A stretch of 64,000 bases of DNA, taken from assembly GCA_016207165.1 (NCBI GenBank), contig JACQQD010000003.1:1-64000 (forward strand), in the 5' to 3' direction. The notes beneath the pieces were generated by a model, which did no database searches, was not told the DNA's origin, and worked only from the letters and a program-made list of their open reading frames with translations. Source of the DNA: Microcaldota archaeon. GTDB taxonomy: Archaea; Micrarchaeota; Micrarchaeia; Norongarragalinales; Norongarragalinaceae. Numbering within the stretch: position 1 is the stretch's first letter; every line of letters starts with the position of its first letter. Below are positions 1-6,740 of the stretch, in pieces. A program made the position numbers and the translations under genes.

Positions 1-2
1 AC

Positions 3-167
3 GTGTCGGCGCGCGTCTGCCGCACGTGCGGGCACGTGGGATGCTGCGACTCATCCCCAAAACGCCACGCCCGGGAACACTTCAAAAAAACAGGCCACGC
101 GATTCTGTCGGACTTGAACGACTCGTGGCGCTGGTGCTATCAATGCAACGACTACGTCAAGAACTAG
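3..167 (+). CDS. UBP-type zinc finger protein (3' end only)
   Basis: Open reading frame entering from beyond the left edge and ending at the tag stop at 165-167; 54 residues are visible. They form a near-complete ZnF-UBP domain: CRTCGHVGCCDSSP, then HAREHFKKTGH, then WRWCYQCNDY, with the Cys/His zinc ligands in the usual order. In eukaryotes this fold binds the ubiquitin C-terminus; prokaryotic standalone versions are common but of unknown role. It lies outside the integrated element, ending 46 nt before its left att repeat. The N-terminus is not visible, so a fusion upstream cannot be excluded. Confidence 0.85.
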   Translation: MSARVCRTCGHVGCCDSSPKRHAREHFKKTGHAILSDLNDSWRWCYQCNDYVKN

Positions 168-213
168 TCCAACGGGTTCAAGCAGAATGCGGCCCAAAAG
201 ATGGAAAAATAGA

Positions 214-227
214 AGTGCTCTAGCCGG
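214..227. repeat. attL: 14-bp copy of the tRNA-Glu 3' end
   Basis: AGTGCTCTAGCCGG is an exact direct repeat of 4790-4803, where it spans the T-stem edge, acceptor strand and discriminator of tRNA-Glu. It lies about 100 nt before the integrase start. This is the layout left by tyrosine-recombinase integration into a tRNA 3' end. Confidence 0.8.
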
Positions 228-329
228 ACGCGCTGCCTGAGGCTGAGTGCGCCGGCAATGAATTTGGTACAATCGTGCCGAATTCCGCACGAATGCTAAA
301 AAAGACTTTTGTCCAGAGGTCGAGACCCC

Positions 330-1529
330 GTGAACGGACAAAACAACCACAAAAACATGAACGACGTCAGCCAAGCGTTTTCTCGCTTGGAGCGCGACCA
401 AGCCGTCGTTTCCGAGAATAAAGAGCTAATCCATCGGTTTGCCAACACGTGGTTGGCCAAAGGCGTCACCAACGTGCGCGCCGTCAAGCTGGTCTACACC
501 CTGCGCAAGCTGGCCGCCATTCTGAACAAGCCATTTCAAGCCGCCTCCAAAGACGACCTGATTACCTTGGTCGGCAAAATCGAGCAAAGCGGTTACGCGG
601 AGAACACCAAATACGACTTCAAAGTCGTCCTCAAAATGTTCTACCGGTGGCTTAAAGGCAACGACGAGGAGAATCCGCCGGAAACCAAATGGCTCAAACC
701 CCGTTCCAAGAAACGCGGCCAAACCCTACCCGAACAATTGCTTACCGAAAAGGAAGTGTTGGCCATGGCGCAGTCCGCCCAGCACCCCCGCGACAAAGCC
801 CTGATTATGGTTTTGTACGAATCCGGCTGCCGCATCGGCGAACTTTTGTCCTTAAGAATGAAGAATGTGGAGTTCGACCAATACGGCGCGGTTTTGCTAG
901 TGAACGGCAAAACCGGCCACCGTCGTGTCCGCATCATCAGTTCGGCGCAAGTGTTATCCAACTGGATGGAGCACTACGAAAGCACCAAAGACCCGGAAGC
1001 GTCATTGTGGCCGCCGCGGGCGTGCAGCCACCACGACACCAGCCACGCGGCAGATTACCGGTCAATCTACAAAACCCTACAAAACTTGGCGGAAAAAGCA
1101 GGCGTAAAAAAGAAGGTCTACCCGCACTTGTTCCGCCACAGCCGGGCTACCGCATTAGCCAACAAGTTGACCGAAGCCCAAATGAAGGAATACTTTGGCT
1201 GGACGCAAGGCAGCGACATGGCGGCCACCTACGTCCACTTGAGTGGACGTGATGTGGATGACGCGTTGTTGGCCCTGCATGATTTTGGCGACCAACCGAA
1301 AAAGAAGGAAAAGGCGTTGGAACTCAAAACTTGTTTGCGGTGCAAAGAGAGAAACGCGCCTTCATCCAAGTTTTGCTTCAAATGCGGCACGCCGCTGGAC
1401 GAAGCCATTGCGGCAACACTGGCCCCGCCAAAGTTGATGGATGAGGATTTGATGCGCCAACTCTTGGAGCACCCTCTGTTCAAGGAATATCTTGTTGAGA
1501 AGGCTCTCGCGAACGGGTTAGTCAAGTAA
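330..1529 (+). CDS. XerA-like tyrosine recombinase/integrase with C-terminal zinc ribbon
   Basis: A 399-residue protein. An N-terminal SAM-like core-binding domain (about 15-125) precedes the catalytic domain with R168 (ESGCRIGEL), K194 (GKTGHRR), H266-x-x-R269 (HLFRHSRA), W291 and nucleophile Y301 (ATYVHLSGRD), so the active site looks intact. A CxxC-x10-CxxC zinc ribbon follows (about 335-352), as in many archaeal integrases. GTG at 330 is chosen because GAGGT lies 9 nt upstream; TTG 309 and ATG 357 are alternatives. Its position beside the left att repeat makes it the probable integrase of this element rather than the chromosomal dimer-resolution XerA. Confidence 0.88.
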   Translation: MNGQNNHKNMNDVSQAFSRLERDQAVVSENKELIHRFANTWLAKGVTNVRAVKLVYTLRKLAAILNKPFQAASKDDLITLVGKIEQSGYAENTKYDFKVVLKMFYRWLKGNDEENPPETKWLKPRSKKRGQTLPEQLLTEKEVLAMAQSAQHPRDKALIMVLYESGCRIGELLSLRMKNVEFDQYGAVLLVNGKTGHRRVRIISSAQVLSNWMEHYESTKDPEASLWPPRACSHHDTSHAADYRSIYKTLQNLAEKAGVKKKVYPHLFRHSRATALANKLTEAQMKEYFGWTQGSDMAATYVHLSGRDVDDALLALHDFGDQPKKKEKALELKTCLRCKERNAPSSKFCFKCGTPLDEAIAATLAPPKLMDEDLMRQLLEHPLFKEYLVEKALANGLVK

Positions 1530-1573
1530 AGTGCAGTGCGTAATCTCCTGGCTACAAATGCCTTGAAAGAGGT

Positions 1574-2527
1574 CTAGGAAGCCCTTTTCTCTCGCTGTTC
1601 CGCGATTTGTCGGGCTACCGCGTAAAACATCTTTTGGACTTTCTTGATGGTCTCGGGTTGAAGTTGGCCGTTTTGTTCGCTTGAGCCAACGTGAACGTAT
1701 GAGCCGTGCTCGGATTCTTTTCTTTCCAATTTGACACCGGCCACGCGGGGAAGCTTAGCCTCATCCAGTTCAAAGTCAAGCGGAATATTGAATCCGTACG
1801 CGCCCGGTTGAGTTTTACTGCCCTCTCTGTAAACGAGTCCAGGGACGTTGGGGTAAATCTCAAATGAGGGAAAGCCTGCTCGAAATCGATTGTCGTTGTC
1901 ATAGACCAAGCGCCGATTCTCACGGGCCTGTCCAATATACCGGCGTTTTTGGCCGACCACTTTGACCAAATCGTTGTAGTCTGACATTTCAGAAAACTCA
2001 AAGCGCACCGGCTGACCTTCGTTGTTTATTCCGGCAACACCGCCAAACGGAATGCATCGGGTAACTTCCGGTTGAATGCCCATGGCGTGAAGCGTCAACA
2101 CGGCTCGTTCAACAGCGCCGGATGAAGTAATGGGAGTGGTCATGATGGACGCGCGATTGCCTATTGGTTTGTCGATGATTCCCTCATGGACCAAATGAGA
2201 CATGGCCCGGTATAGGGCCGTTGCATGGTCGATATGGGGATCCAAATGGGCCAAAACGTTTACCCCTTCTTGCGATCCGGGAAAATGAATCATGAGGCAG
2301 CCGCCGATACTCGTGAGAAGGTGCGGCGGAGTTGAATCGGGACTAGCTGCTTGCTTTTTTGGGGCCGAACGTTTTTTCACACTTTGGGCTTTTGAGCGCG
2401 ACACGCCGTATCCGTTCTGAGAAACGATCAGTTTGGGCGAATTTGTCTCCAAAGTGTGAACATCAAGTGTTTGACGCTGGACTTCATACGGTTTCGGTCT
2501 AAACCATTGACGAAAAAAATCAAACAT
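1574..2527 (-). CDS. Element-borne protein with a CheD-like Cys/His pair
   Basis: A 317-residue protein read from the ATG at 2527; a longer open frame upstream lacks convincing sequence. Residues about 30-65 are basic and low in complexity. The block SIGGCLMIHF followed by LAHLDPHID places C77 and H94 seventeen residues apart. From memory, CheD glutamine deamidase uses Cys27 and His44, the same spacing, in a similar GSC...AH context. Later parts (GVAGINNEG, VYDNDNRFRAGF) match nothing I know. The gene is convergent with the integrase. A CheD/CNF1-like deamidase fold is inference from the motif; the gene itself is well supported as a long open frame with normal composition. Confidence 0.6.
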   Translation of the reverse strand: MFDFFRQWFRPKPYEVQRQTLDVHTLETNSPKLIVSQNGYGVSRSKAQSVKKRSAPKKQAASPDSTPPHLLTSIGGCLMIHFPGSQEGVNVLAHLDPHIDHATALYRAMSHLVHEGIIDKPIGNRASIMTTPITSSGAVERAVLTLHAMGIQPEVTRCIPFGGVAGINNEGQPVRFEFSEMSDYNDLVKVVGQKRRYIGQARENRRLVYDNDNRFRAGFPSFEIYPNVPGLVYREGSKTQPGAYGFNIPLDFELDEAKLPRVAGVKLERKESEHGSYVHVGSSEQNGQLQPETIKKVQKMFYAVARQIAEQREKRAS

Positions 2528-2700
2528 CGAAGATTTCAATTGAGTCGGGAATAATAAAACCGCGGTTTTTGTTGAAAGTAAGATAGGTTCAAGATAGGCA
2601 TAGAGAAATTCGTAGGATTCAAAAACGCCAAACACGAGCCGCCAGCATAGCGTCAGGCTAAGATTACGTGCCTTTTTCGTGGCATTTCAATAAAAAGCCG

Positions 2701-2732
2701 TTCACGAAAAAACGCGGTTTTTCATTCGTGAA
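2701..2732. repeat. Perfect-armed hairpin in element intergenic region
   Basis: Outer arms TTCACGAA and TTCGTGAA are fully complementary, and an inner AAAAC/GTTTT stem extends the helix. It could be a terminator for the leftward gene's flank or part of an origin. Confidence 0.6.
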
Positions 2733-2844
2733 GATTACGTGAAACAGACTTGGATAGACCGACAGACAGGTAGAAATAAATTCGTAGGAACGAAAAACGC
2801 CGAATTCAAGGGCCCAATGCCAGTTCAGGGGCGGTTTCCGTGGG

Positions 2845-2903
2845 CAACCCGTGGATTTTCTATAAAATCCAACCCGCGGGTTGCACGCGTTTTCAACCCG
2901 TGG
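2845..2903. repeat. Three iteron-like CAACCCGYGG repeats
   Basis: Copies begin at 2845, 2870 and 2894, spaced 25 and 24 nt. The middle copy is part of the palindrome CAACCCGCGGGTTG. They lie just upstream of the promoter for the two-gene operon, so they may be operators or replication iterons. Confidence 0.55.
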
Positions 2904-2953
2904 AGAACTCGTGGAAAGTCCAAGGAAAAGCGCTAAAAATCCAAAACCAAAGA

Positions 2954-2963
2954 CATATATATT
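2954..2963 (+). promoter_or_regulatory. TATA box of the element operon
   Basis: CATATATATT ends 21 nt before the ATG at 2984, the spacing expected if transcription starts at or next to the start codon (leaderless mRNA). Confidence 0.55.
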
Positions 2964-2983
2964 GAAATATAGTAGGATATACT

Positions 2984-3220
2984 ATGTCGGATTTGACGAC
3001 AATATTGGTGCGTGGAGAGGAAAAAAAAATGCTTGAAGACGCGCGAAACAAGCTCATCGGTGCTGGCACAGATCGCCTACCTAAACCAGTAATCAATCAC
3101 CTCAAACGTCAAGGATTTGACGAGGAAAAAATCAAAAAACTAACTCGCGGCGTTATCGTGTCTATTGGTTCCGCCGCCATCGAGTATTTGCTTGAACAAG
3201 ACCAGGAGGAAAAAGTATGA
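2984..3220 (+). CDS. Small element protein, possible DNA-binding regulator
   Basis: A 78-residue, mostly helical, charged protein (MSDLTTILVRGEEKKM at the start; LTRGVIVSIGSAAIEYLLEQ near the end). No family is recognised. Its size, its place directly after a promoter with repeated palindromes, and ATGA overlap with the next gene suggest a co-transcribed accessory or regulatory protein, but no ribbon-helix-helix or helix-turn-helix signature is clear. It reads from ATG 2984 just behind a strong TATA box. Confidence 0.65.
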   Translation: MSDLTTILVRGEEKKMLEDARNKLIGAGTDRLPKPVINHLKRQGFDEEKIKKLTRGVIVSIGSAAIEYLLEQDQEEKV

Positions 3221-4263
3221 ACGCGAACACATCAACGTATCCCCAATACGTACCGAACCAGGCACACCACTATTATGAGCAAGAAATCCGGAAAACAGGA
3301 CACCCAACTTTCAAAATTCCGCATCAAGTCTTCGAGTTAGCGAAGGATACAAACCTGCAAAAACTCAAAAAAATTCTGGAAACCCCAGGATACCCCGCGC
3401 ATTTCCAAAACGAATGTGCAAAGGAACGAAATCTCAAGGCAGATGACGCCCTCGAGACAATGCTAGAATACCAATTCCAAAACGACGTGAAGGGTTTACA
3501 GTCAAGTCAAAGCCTTCAGCTTGTCGACATGGCAATTCAATCTGGGTTCACGTGGATCAAAATTCCAACGCGTACAAACGACATCAAGCAATTTAAGTCA
3601 ACGGTTGATATGGCAATCCCTCGAATTGAGGAACATGGCCTAAAACCGTTTATTCACATCGACCTTGGAGATAGCACAAAGCTTTTCCAAGCCAAACTGG
3701 AGCATGCTTTGGAAACCTCGGCAACCGGCATCTCATTCAAGTACCGTTCGCCAACCACGCACAAGCTGAATTATCAACGGGTAACGATGCTCGAAACGAC
3801 GAAAATCCTTCAATTATCCGGAACCCAGCGGCGGCATAAAAGGCTCGATCCACATACCTGCATGCCGTTGTTACTTGGACTCGTTTTCGATACAGTAACC
3901 CTTTACAGTCATAGACCCTATCTAGGTCTCCCGGACGTTCCGATTGAAAATGCGGATATCTTTTCAGAAGCGCACGGCGGGTACTACACGCTGCCTGAAT
4001 GGATCCAAAAATTGGGAAATGAAGAATTTATCACCAACACCAACCACCCACTCCTTACGGAACCAGGTTATGAAGTCGCCGAATTACTGCAAAATGAGCA
4101 TGAATGCAATCGACTCAATGCGACACTGAAATCCCACGAAACACTCGCATTACAGCAAGAATTCCAAAACATCGCTTCGGCTAAAAGAAAAAACAAGTTG
4201 GACGAATACGTTAGCGAAAAACCACTTCTCGCGACAGCGTTTCCGTATTTAAACCCCGTCTAA
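3217..4263 (+). CDS. Unknown element protein, 348 aa
   Basis: Overlaps the preceding gene by 4 nt (ATGA), so the two are translationally coupled. The sequence has alternating predicted strands and helices in the middle (FTWIKIPTRTND, LKPFIHIDLGDS, ATGISFKYRSPT), which could be a barrel-like fold, and a charged helical C-terminus. I do not recognise the family and see no catalytic signature; it is not an obvious Rep, primase or capsid protein. Base composition is AT-richer than the chromosomal genes to the right, consistent with residence in the mobile element. Confidence 0.7.
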   Translation: MNANTSTYPQYVPNQAHHYYEQEIRKTGHPTFKIPHQVFELAKDTNLQKLKKILETPGYPAHFQNECAKERNLKADDALETMLEYQFQNDVKGLQSSQSLQLVDMAIQSGFTWIKIPTRTNDIKQFKSTVDMAIPRIEEHGLKPFIHIDLGDSTKLFQAKLEHALETSATGISFKYRSPTTHKLNYQRVTMLETTKILQLSGTQRRHKRLDPHTCMPLLLGLVFDTVTLYSHRPYLGLPDVPIENADIFSEAHGGYYTLPEWIQKLGNEEFITNTNHPLLTEPGYEVAELLQNEHECNRLNATLKSHETLALQQEFQNIASAKRKNKLDEYVSEKPLLATAFPYLNPV

Positions 4264-4486
4264 AAAAAGTTGACGTGAGCAGGAACGACAGTTCGATATC
4301 AAAAGTTTGGCGCTTGGCACGCTCCATAGAATCCCAATAGGGCTTTCCGTTAAGCCAAAATAAGCCTCGGAGTTTTTCTCGTTTTTCGGGTGGTTTGGAC
4401 CAAAAATTGCAAGCTCGATAAGTATCCTCCCAAACTTCCATCTCACGCACTAAGTCCGAAAAAATCAAACCGCCCAAGACCAGCAC
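4211..4486 (-). CDS. Possible small convergent element ORF
   Basis: A 91-codon open frame whose translation looks protein-like in composition (many W/F, few low-complexity runs: LGGLIFSDLVREMEVWED). It overlaps the end of the 348-aa gene by 53 nt on the opposite strand. There is no clear ribosome site and no family match. A chance open frame is a real possibility. Confidence 0.3.
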   Translation of the reverse strand: MLVLGGLIFSDLVREMEVWEDTYRACNFWSKPPEKREKLRGLFWLNGKPYWDSMERAKRQTFDIELSFLLTSTFFRRGLNTETLSREVVFR

Positions 4487-4789
4487 CCCCTCACGAAGCG
4501 ATCCTATAACGGAGCACTCCTTTAAAAGAAGTCCGCAATGAATGAACCCGAATTTGGGTGCATTTGTACGAACCCTTAGGGCAGTCCTTAACTACATCAA
4601 AACGCCTTCAGGCCGTAAGACCGCCCCGGAACGGTTCATGCCTTCAGATTGAAGTAGAGCGCAGGGGGTTGGCTTTCCGTTTGTTCTTCCGTCAAACGCC
4701 TGAGATGGAGAACATTAAAAAGCCAGTTTTCTTTGGGCAAAGCGGACAAAAGAGGATTTCGTGCCAAGTGCACACTGAGCCGCTGTGAG
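4487..4789. other. Right-end non-coding part of the element
   Basis: About 300 nt between the last open frame and attR. A 76-codon rightward frame (4558-4788) has poor composition and no start signal, so I do not call it. I see no other structure. Confidence 0.4.
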
Positions 4790-4803
4790 AGTGCTCTAGC
4801 CGG
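4790..4803. repeat. attR: 14-bp repeat at the tRNA-Glu 3' end
   Basis: Exact copy of 214-227 in the same orientation. It covers the last 4 nt of the T-stem strand, the acceptor strand, the discriminator and two flanking bases of the intact tRNA-Glu gene. Confidence 0.8.
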
Positions 4804-4866
4804 GATTTGAACCCGGGTCGCCGGCTTGAAAGGCCGATATCCTTGACCGTGCTAGACGACTAGAGC
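4792..4866 (-). tRNA. tRNA-Glu (UUC)
   Basis: Reading leftward: acceptor GCTCTAG pairs with CTAGAGC. A short D arm contains AGCACGGTCA. The anticodon stem TCGGC/GCCGG encloses loop CTTTCAA with anticodon TTC. The T arm is CCGGG-TTCAAAT-CCCGG and the discriminator is A. CCA is not encoded. It is the apparent integration target of the element to its left, whose att repeat is its own 3' end, so the gene stays functional. Confidence 0.95.
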
Positions 4867-4906
4867 AAAGAAAATAAGGGAACTAAGTGGTGCGGAAAAG
4901 GCTTTT

Positions 4907-5566
4907 TTAGAGTATTGCTTTTGCCTTCAACGCGTCCCACACGCGTTCGTGGATGGCTTTGGGCGGCAAAAGTTGGTCGCCTTCAACCGTCTTGATCACA
5001 AGCCAGTTACGTTCTCGAGCAAGTTGTAAGTAGTTCTCATAAACTCTGCTTTCAAATTCAGTATCCAATTCATGAATATCAATTTTTGTTAGTGGATTCT
5101 TCTGTTTGCGGGCAGCATAGAGGGCACGAGTTACGTTACGGGGAACGTCCAAAAAGATAATCGCGTCTGGGCGTGGCAAATTCTTTTCTATTAAGTCAAT
5201 CCACTTCCAGAGTGCTCTTTTTTCTTTTTCATCTGAAACCAAAGCACCTTGGAATGCCAAGTTGGCTGGAGTGTAGCGATCCAGGATGACACAATCATAC
5301 TCCGCTAGAGCCATTCGTATTTTCTCTGCGTTGCAGTATCGGTCCAGTGCGTAAAGAACAACCGCTTCATGTATACGGTCTTCTTTCTTGCCAAGTGCAC
5401 CAGAAAGATACTCGGCAATCAATTGGCCTACTGGAGATGAATAATCTGGAAAATAAAATGCGGTTGCCGTTTTGCCATTTTTTTCTAATGCAGCAAGCAT
5501 AAGCTGTGTTTGAGTCAGTTTGCCGGCGGCGCTCAATCCTTCAAACACGATGAGTCTTCCAGTCAT
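4907..5566 (-). CDS. tmk: Thymidylate (dTMP) kinase
   Basis: A 219-residue P-loop nucleoside monophosphate kinase that makes dTDP for DNA synthesis. The start at 5566 (MTGRLIVFEGLSAAGKLTQ) puts the P-loop GLSAAGKLTQ at the N-terminus; the frame upstream is antisense-like and discarded. YALDRY and CVILDRYTPANLA carry the DR(Y) motif of the dTMP/nucleotide site. The base after the P-loop lysine encodes Leu instead of Ser/Thr, with Thr next, as in some archaeal TMPKs. The gene is clearly more AT-rich than its right-hand neighbours, which hints at horizontal transfer. Confidence 0.88.
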   Translation of the reverse strand: MTGRLIVFEGLSAAGKLTQTQLMLAALEKNGKTATAFYFPDYSSPVGQLIAEYLSGALGKKEDRIHEAVVLYALDRYCNAEKIRMALAEYDCVILDRYTPANLAFQGALVSDEKEKRALWKWIDLIEKNLPRPDAIIFLDVPRNVTRALYAARKQKNPLTKIDIHELDTEFESRVYENYLQLARERNWLVIKTVEGDQLLPPKAIHERVWDALKAKAIL

Positions 5567-5621
5567 GGTGCATGCAATCCTGGCCTGCCGAGGTTTAATG
5601 GATTTGGGTGCCCCCGTCCTC

Positions 5622-6206
5622 CTACACTCCCACCACGTGAAACAGGATGGTGGCGGCAACGGGCAACAACACGTTGTCGTCCGTGCGCCAGGCCAAGGTT
5701 TCAAGCGCGCCCAAGACCACGGCGTAAAAGACGGCTGGAGCGAGGGGCACGACGAGGGAAGCGATGGCCGACGCCGAAAAAATGAAGGCGGCCAAGCCCT
5801 CCCACTTCTTTTTCTTGTTCCAAGGCAGGCCGTGTATGCCGTGCAAGCCGACCAGGGTGGCAAAGCCGTCGCCGAAGGCCACGATGGCGATGACGGCCAA
5901 AGCAAAGTCAAAGGGCACAAACGCCAGCAAAAACAGGGTGCCGGCGAAATACATGAGAGCGCCTTGACCGGGAAACAAGACGTTTTTGCGTTCGTATTGC
6001 GTCAAAGCGGAGTCAACAAACGGCAGGGCATAGCCGCAGAGCTTGAGGTGCAGAATGGTTAAGCCCAAAAACAGAGCCGCCGCATAGCCGTACAACGCGT
6101 GCGTGGGACCCAAAAAAAGCGCGACAGCCAAAAGGCCGCCGCCGAAAAGGATGTGGAACCACTGGCGATTGGACTCAAAACCATGAGTGGGCGACTTGGG
6201 TTTCAA
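5622..6206 (-). CDS. Dolichol/phytol kinase-family membrane protein
   Basis: A 194-residue protein with about six hydrophobic segments. The block FGDGFATLVGLHGIHGLPW followed by NKKKKWEG matches the GD...G...K..EG signature shared by dolichol kinase (SEC59), phytol kinase and CTP-dependent polyprenol kinases. TTG at 6206 is preferred: GGAGG lies 8 nt upstream and the TTGA overlaps the stop of the PAP2 gene by 4 nt. Likely role: CTP-dependent phosphorylation of a polyprenol at the membrane, in an operon with a lipid phosphatase. CDP-archaeol synthase is a less likely alternative. Confidence 0.7.
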   Translation of the reverse strand: MKPKSPTHGFESNRQWFHILFGGGLLAVALFLGPTHALYGYAAALFLGLTILHLKLCGYALPFVDSALTQYERKNVLFPGQGALMYFAGTLFLLAFVPFDFALAVIAIVAFGDGFATLVGLHGIHGLPWNKKKKWEGLAAFIFSASAIASLVVPLAPAVFYAVVLGALETLAWRTDDNVLLPVAATILFHVVGV

Positions 6207-6643
6207 GGCGAGTTCCTCCCGAACCGCAGCCACGCCATGAGGTAGACCACGATGCCCAACGAAAATCCGGCGATGACTTGTTCGACGCTGTGCACTCCCA
6301 GGAAAATGCGGGAATAGCCGACCAGCAACGCCAAAGGAATGACCAGAAGCGCCCACCGGCTTCCCAAGGAAGCCATCAACAGCACGGCGGCAAAGGCGGC
6401 GTGAAGGGATGGGAAACCGAAATCCAGGGGGCAGTCCACCAGCCCCGGCACGTCCACGCAGGGACGCGGGAGTTTAAAGAAAGCCTTCACGAGGAAACCC
6501 AAAACCGCGGCCACCACCACCGAGTACAGAAAAACGTAGTGGCGGCGGAGGAAAACCAGGCCGAAGGCAAACAAGACAACGCCGACCAAGTAATCCTGGA
6601 CGTGAAACAGCGTGGAGAACCAAAGCAAGAGCGCGTCAATCAT
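6203..6643 (-). CDS. PAP2-family membrane phosphatase
   Basis: A 146-residue membrane protein with the three phosphatase signatures in order: KAFFKLPRP, FPSLHAA and SRIFLGVHS, giving the K-x6-RP, PSxH and SR-x5-H active site. It probably removes phosphate from polyprenyl (di)phosphates or phosphatidate-like lipids. It is the first gene of a two-gene leftward operon with a polyprenol-kinase-like protein. A TATA box lies 24-30 nt upstream, so its mRNA is probably leaderless. Confidence 0.88.
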   Translation of the reverse strand: MIDALLLWFSTLFHVQDYLVGVVLFAFGLVFLRRHYVFLYSVVVAAVLGFLVKAFFKLPRPCVDVPGLVDCPLDFGFPSLHAAFAAVLLMASLGSRWALLVIPLALLVGYSRIFLGVHSVEQVIAGFSLGIVVYLMAWLRFGRNSP

Positions 6644-6666
6644 TCAGGCTGGTAACGGAAAACGCG

Positions 6667-6716
6667 TTTTATAGGATTTGCCTTGGCCAGGCGAAGCCTC
6701 CAACCAAAGCTTTTAG
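6667..6716. promoter_or_regulatory. Two divergent TATA boxes
   Basis: TATAAAA on the minus strand (6673-6667) serves the PAP2 gene, and TTTTAG (6711-6716) serves pckA. Each sits 24-30 nt before its start codon. Confidence 0.5.
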
Positions 6717-6740
6717 AACGCGTTTCAAAAGAAAGGCACT

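Larger units (their letters stand above)
2528..2953. other. Intergenic region of the element with iterons and palindromes
   Basis: This 426-nt stretch has no convincing gene. It holds a 32-nt hairpin (2701-2732), a 14-bp perfect palindrome (2870-2883), a 7-bp inverted repeat with 4-nt loop (2853-2870), three copies of CAACCCGYGG (2845, 2870, 2894), two copies of AAGATTACGTG (about 2660 and 2731) and a degenerate duplicate around AAATTCGTAGGA (about 2608 and 2778). Such density is typical of a plasmid origin or an operator region. A 65-codon open frame at 2739-2936 runs through the repeats and is not considered real. Confidence 0.5.
214..4803. mobile_element. tRNA-Glu-integrated genetic element (about 4.6 kb)
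   Basis: The unit between the two 14-bp att repeats is 4,576 bp. It holds a tyrosine recombinase beside the left att site, a leftward gene of unknown function with a CheD-like Cys/His pair, an iteron and palindrome-rich intergenic region, and two overlapping rightward genes. The right half is visibly more AT-rich than the chromosome beyond about 5.6 kb. The intact tRNA lies at the right end, as expected when the att site rebuilds the 3' end of the target gene. No recognisable replication or capsid gene is present, so it could be an integrated plasmid or a satellite. Confidence 0.75.

Noticed and set aside
26..223. 65-codon rightward ORF at the left edge
   Set aside because: It is a shifted frame over the UBP zinc-finger coding end, which has clear Cys/His motifs in frame 3.
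2739..2936. 65-codon ORF in the element intergenic region
   Set aside because: It runs through direct repeats and palindromes, has no ribosome site and a low-complexity translation.
4558..4788. 76-codon ORF before attR
   Set aside because: Composition is not protein-like and there is no start signal; nothing matches.
5570..5920. N-terminal extension of the dTMP kinase frame
   Set aside because: The extension is antisense to the downstream end of the polyprenol kinase-like gene; the P-loop starts right after ATG 5566.
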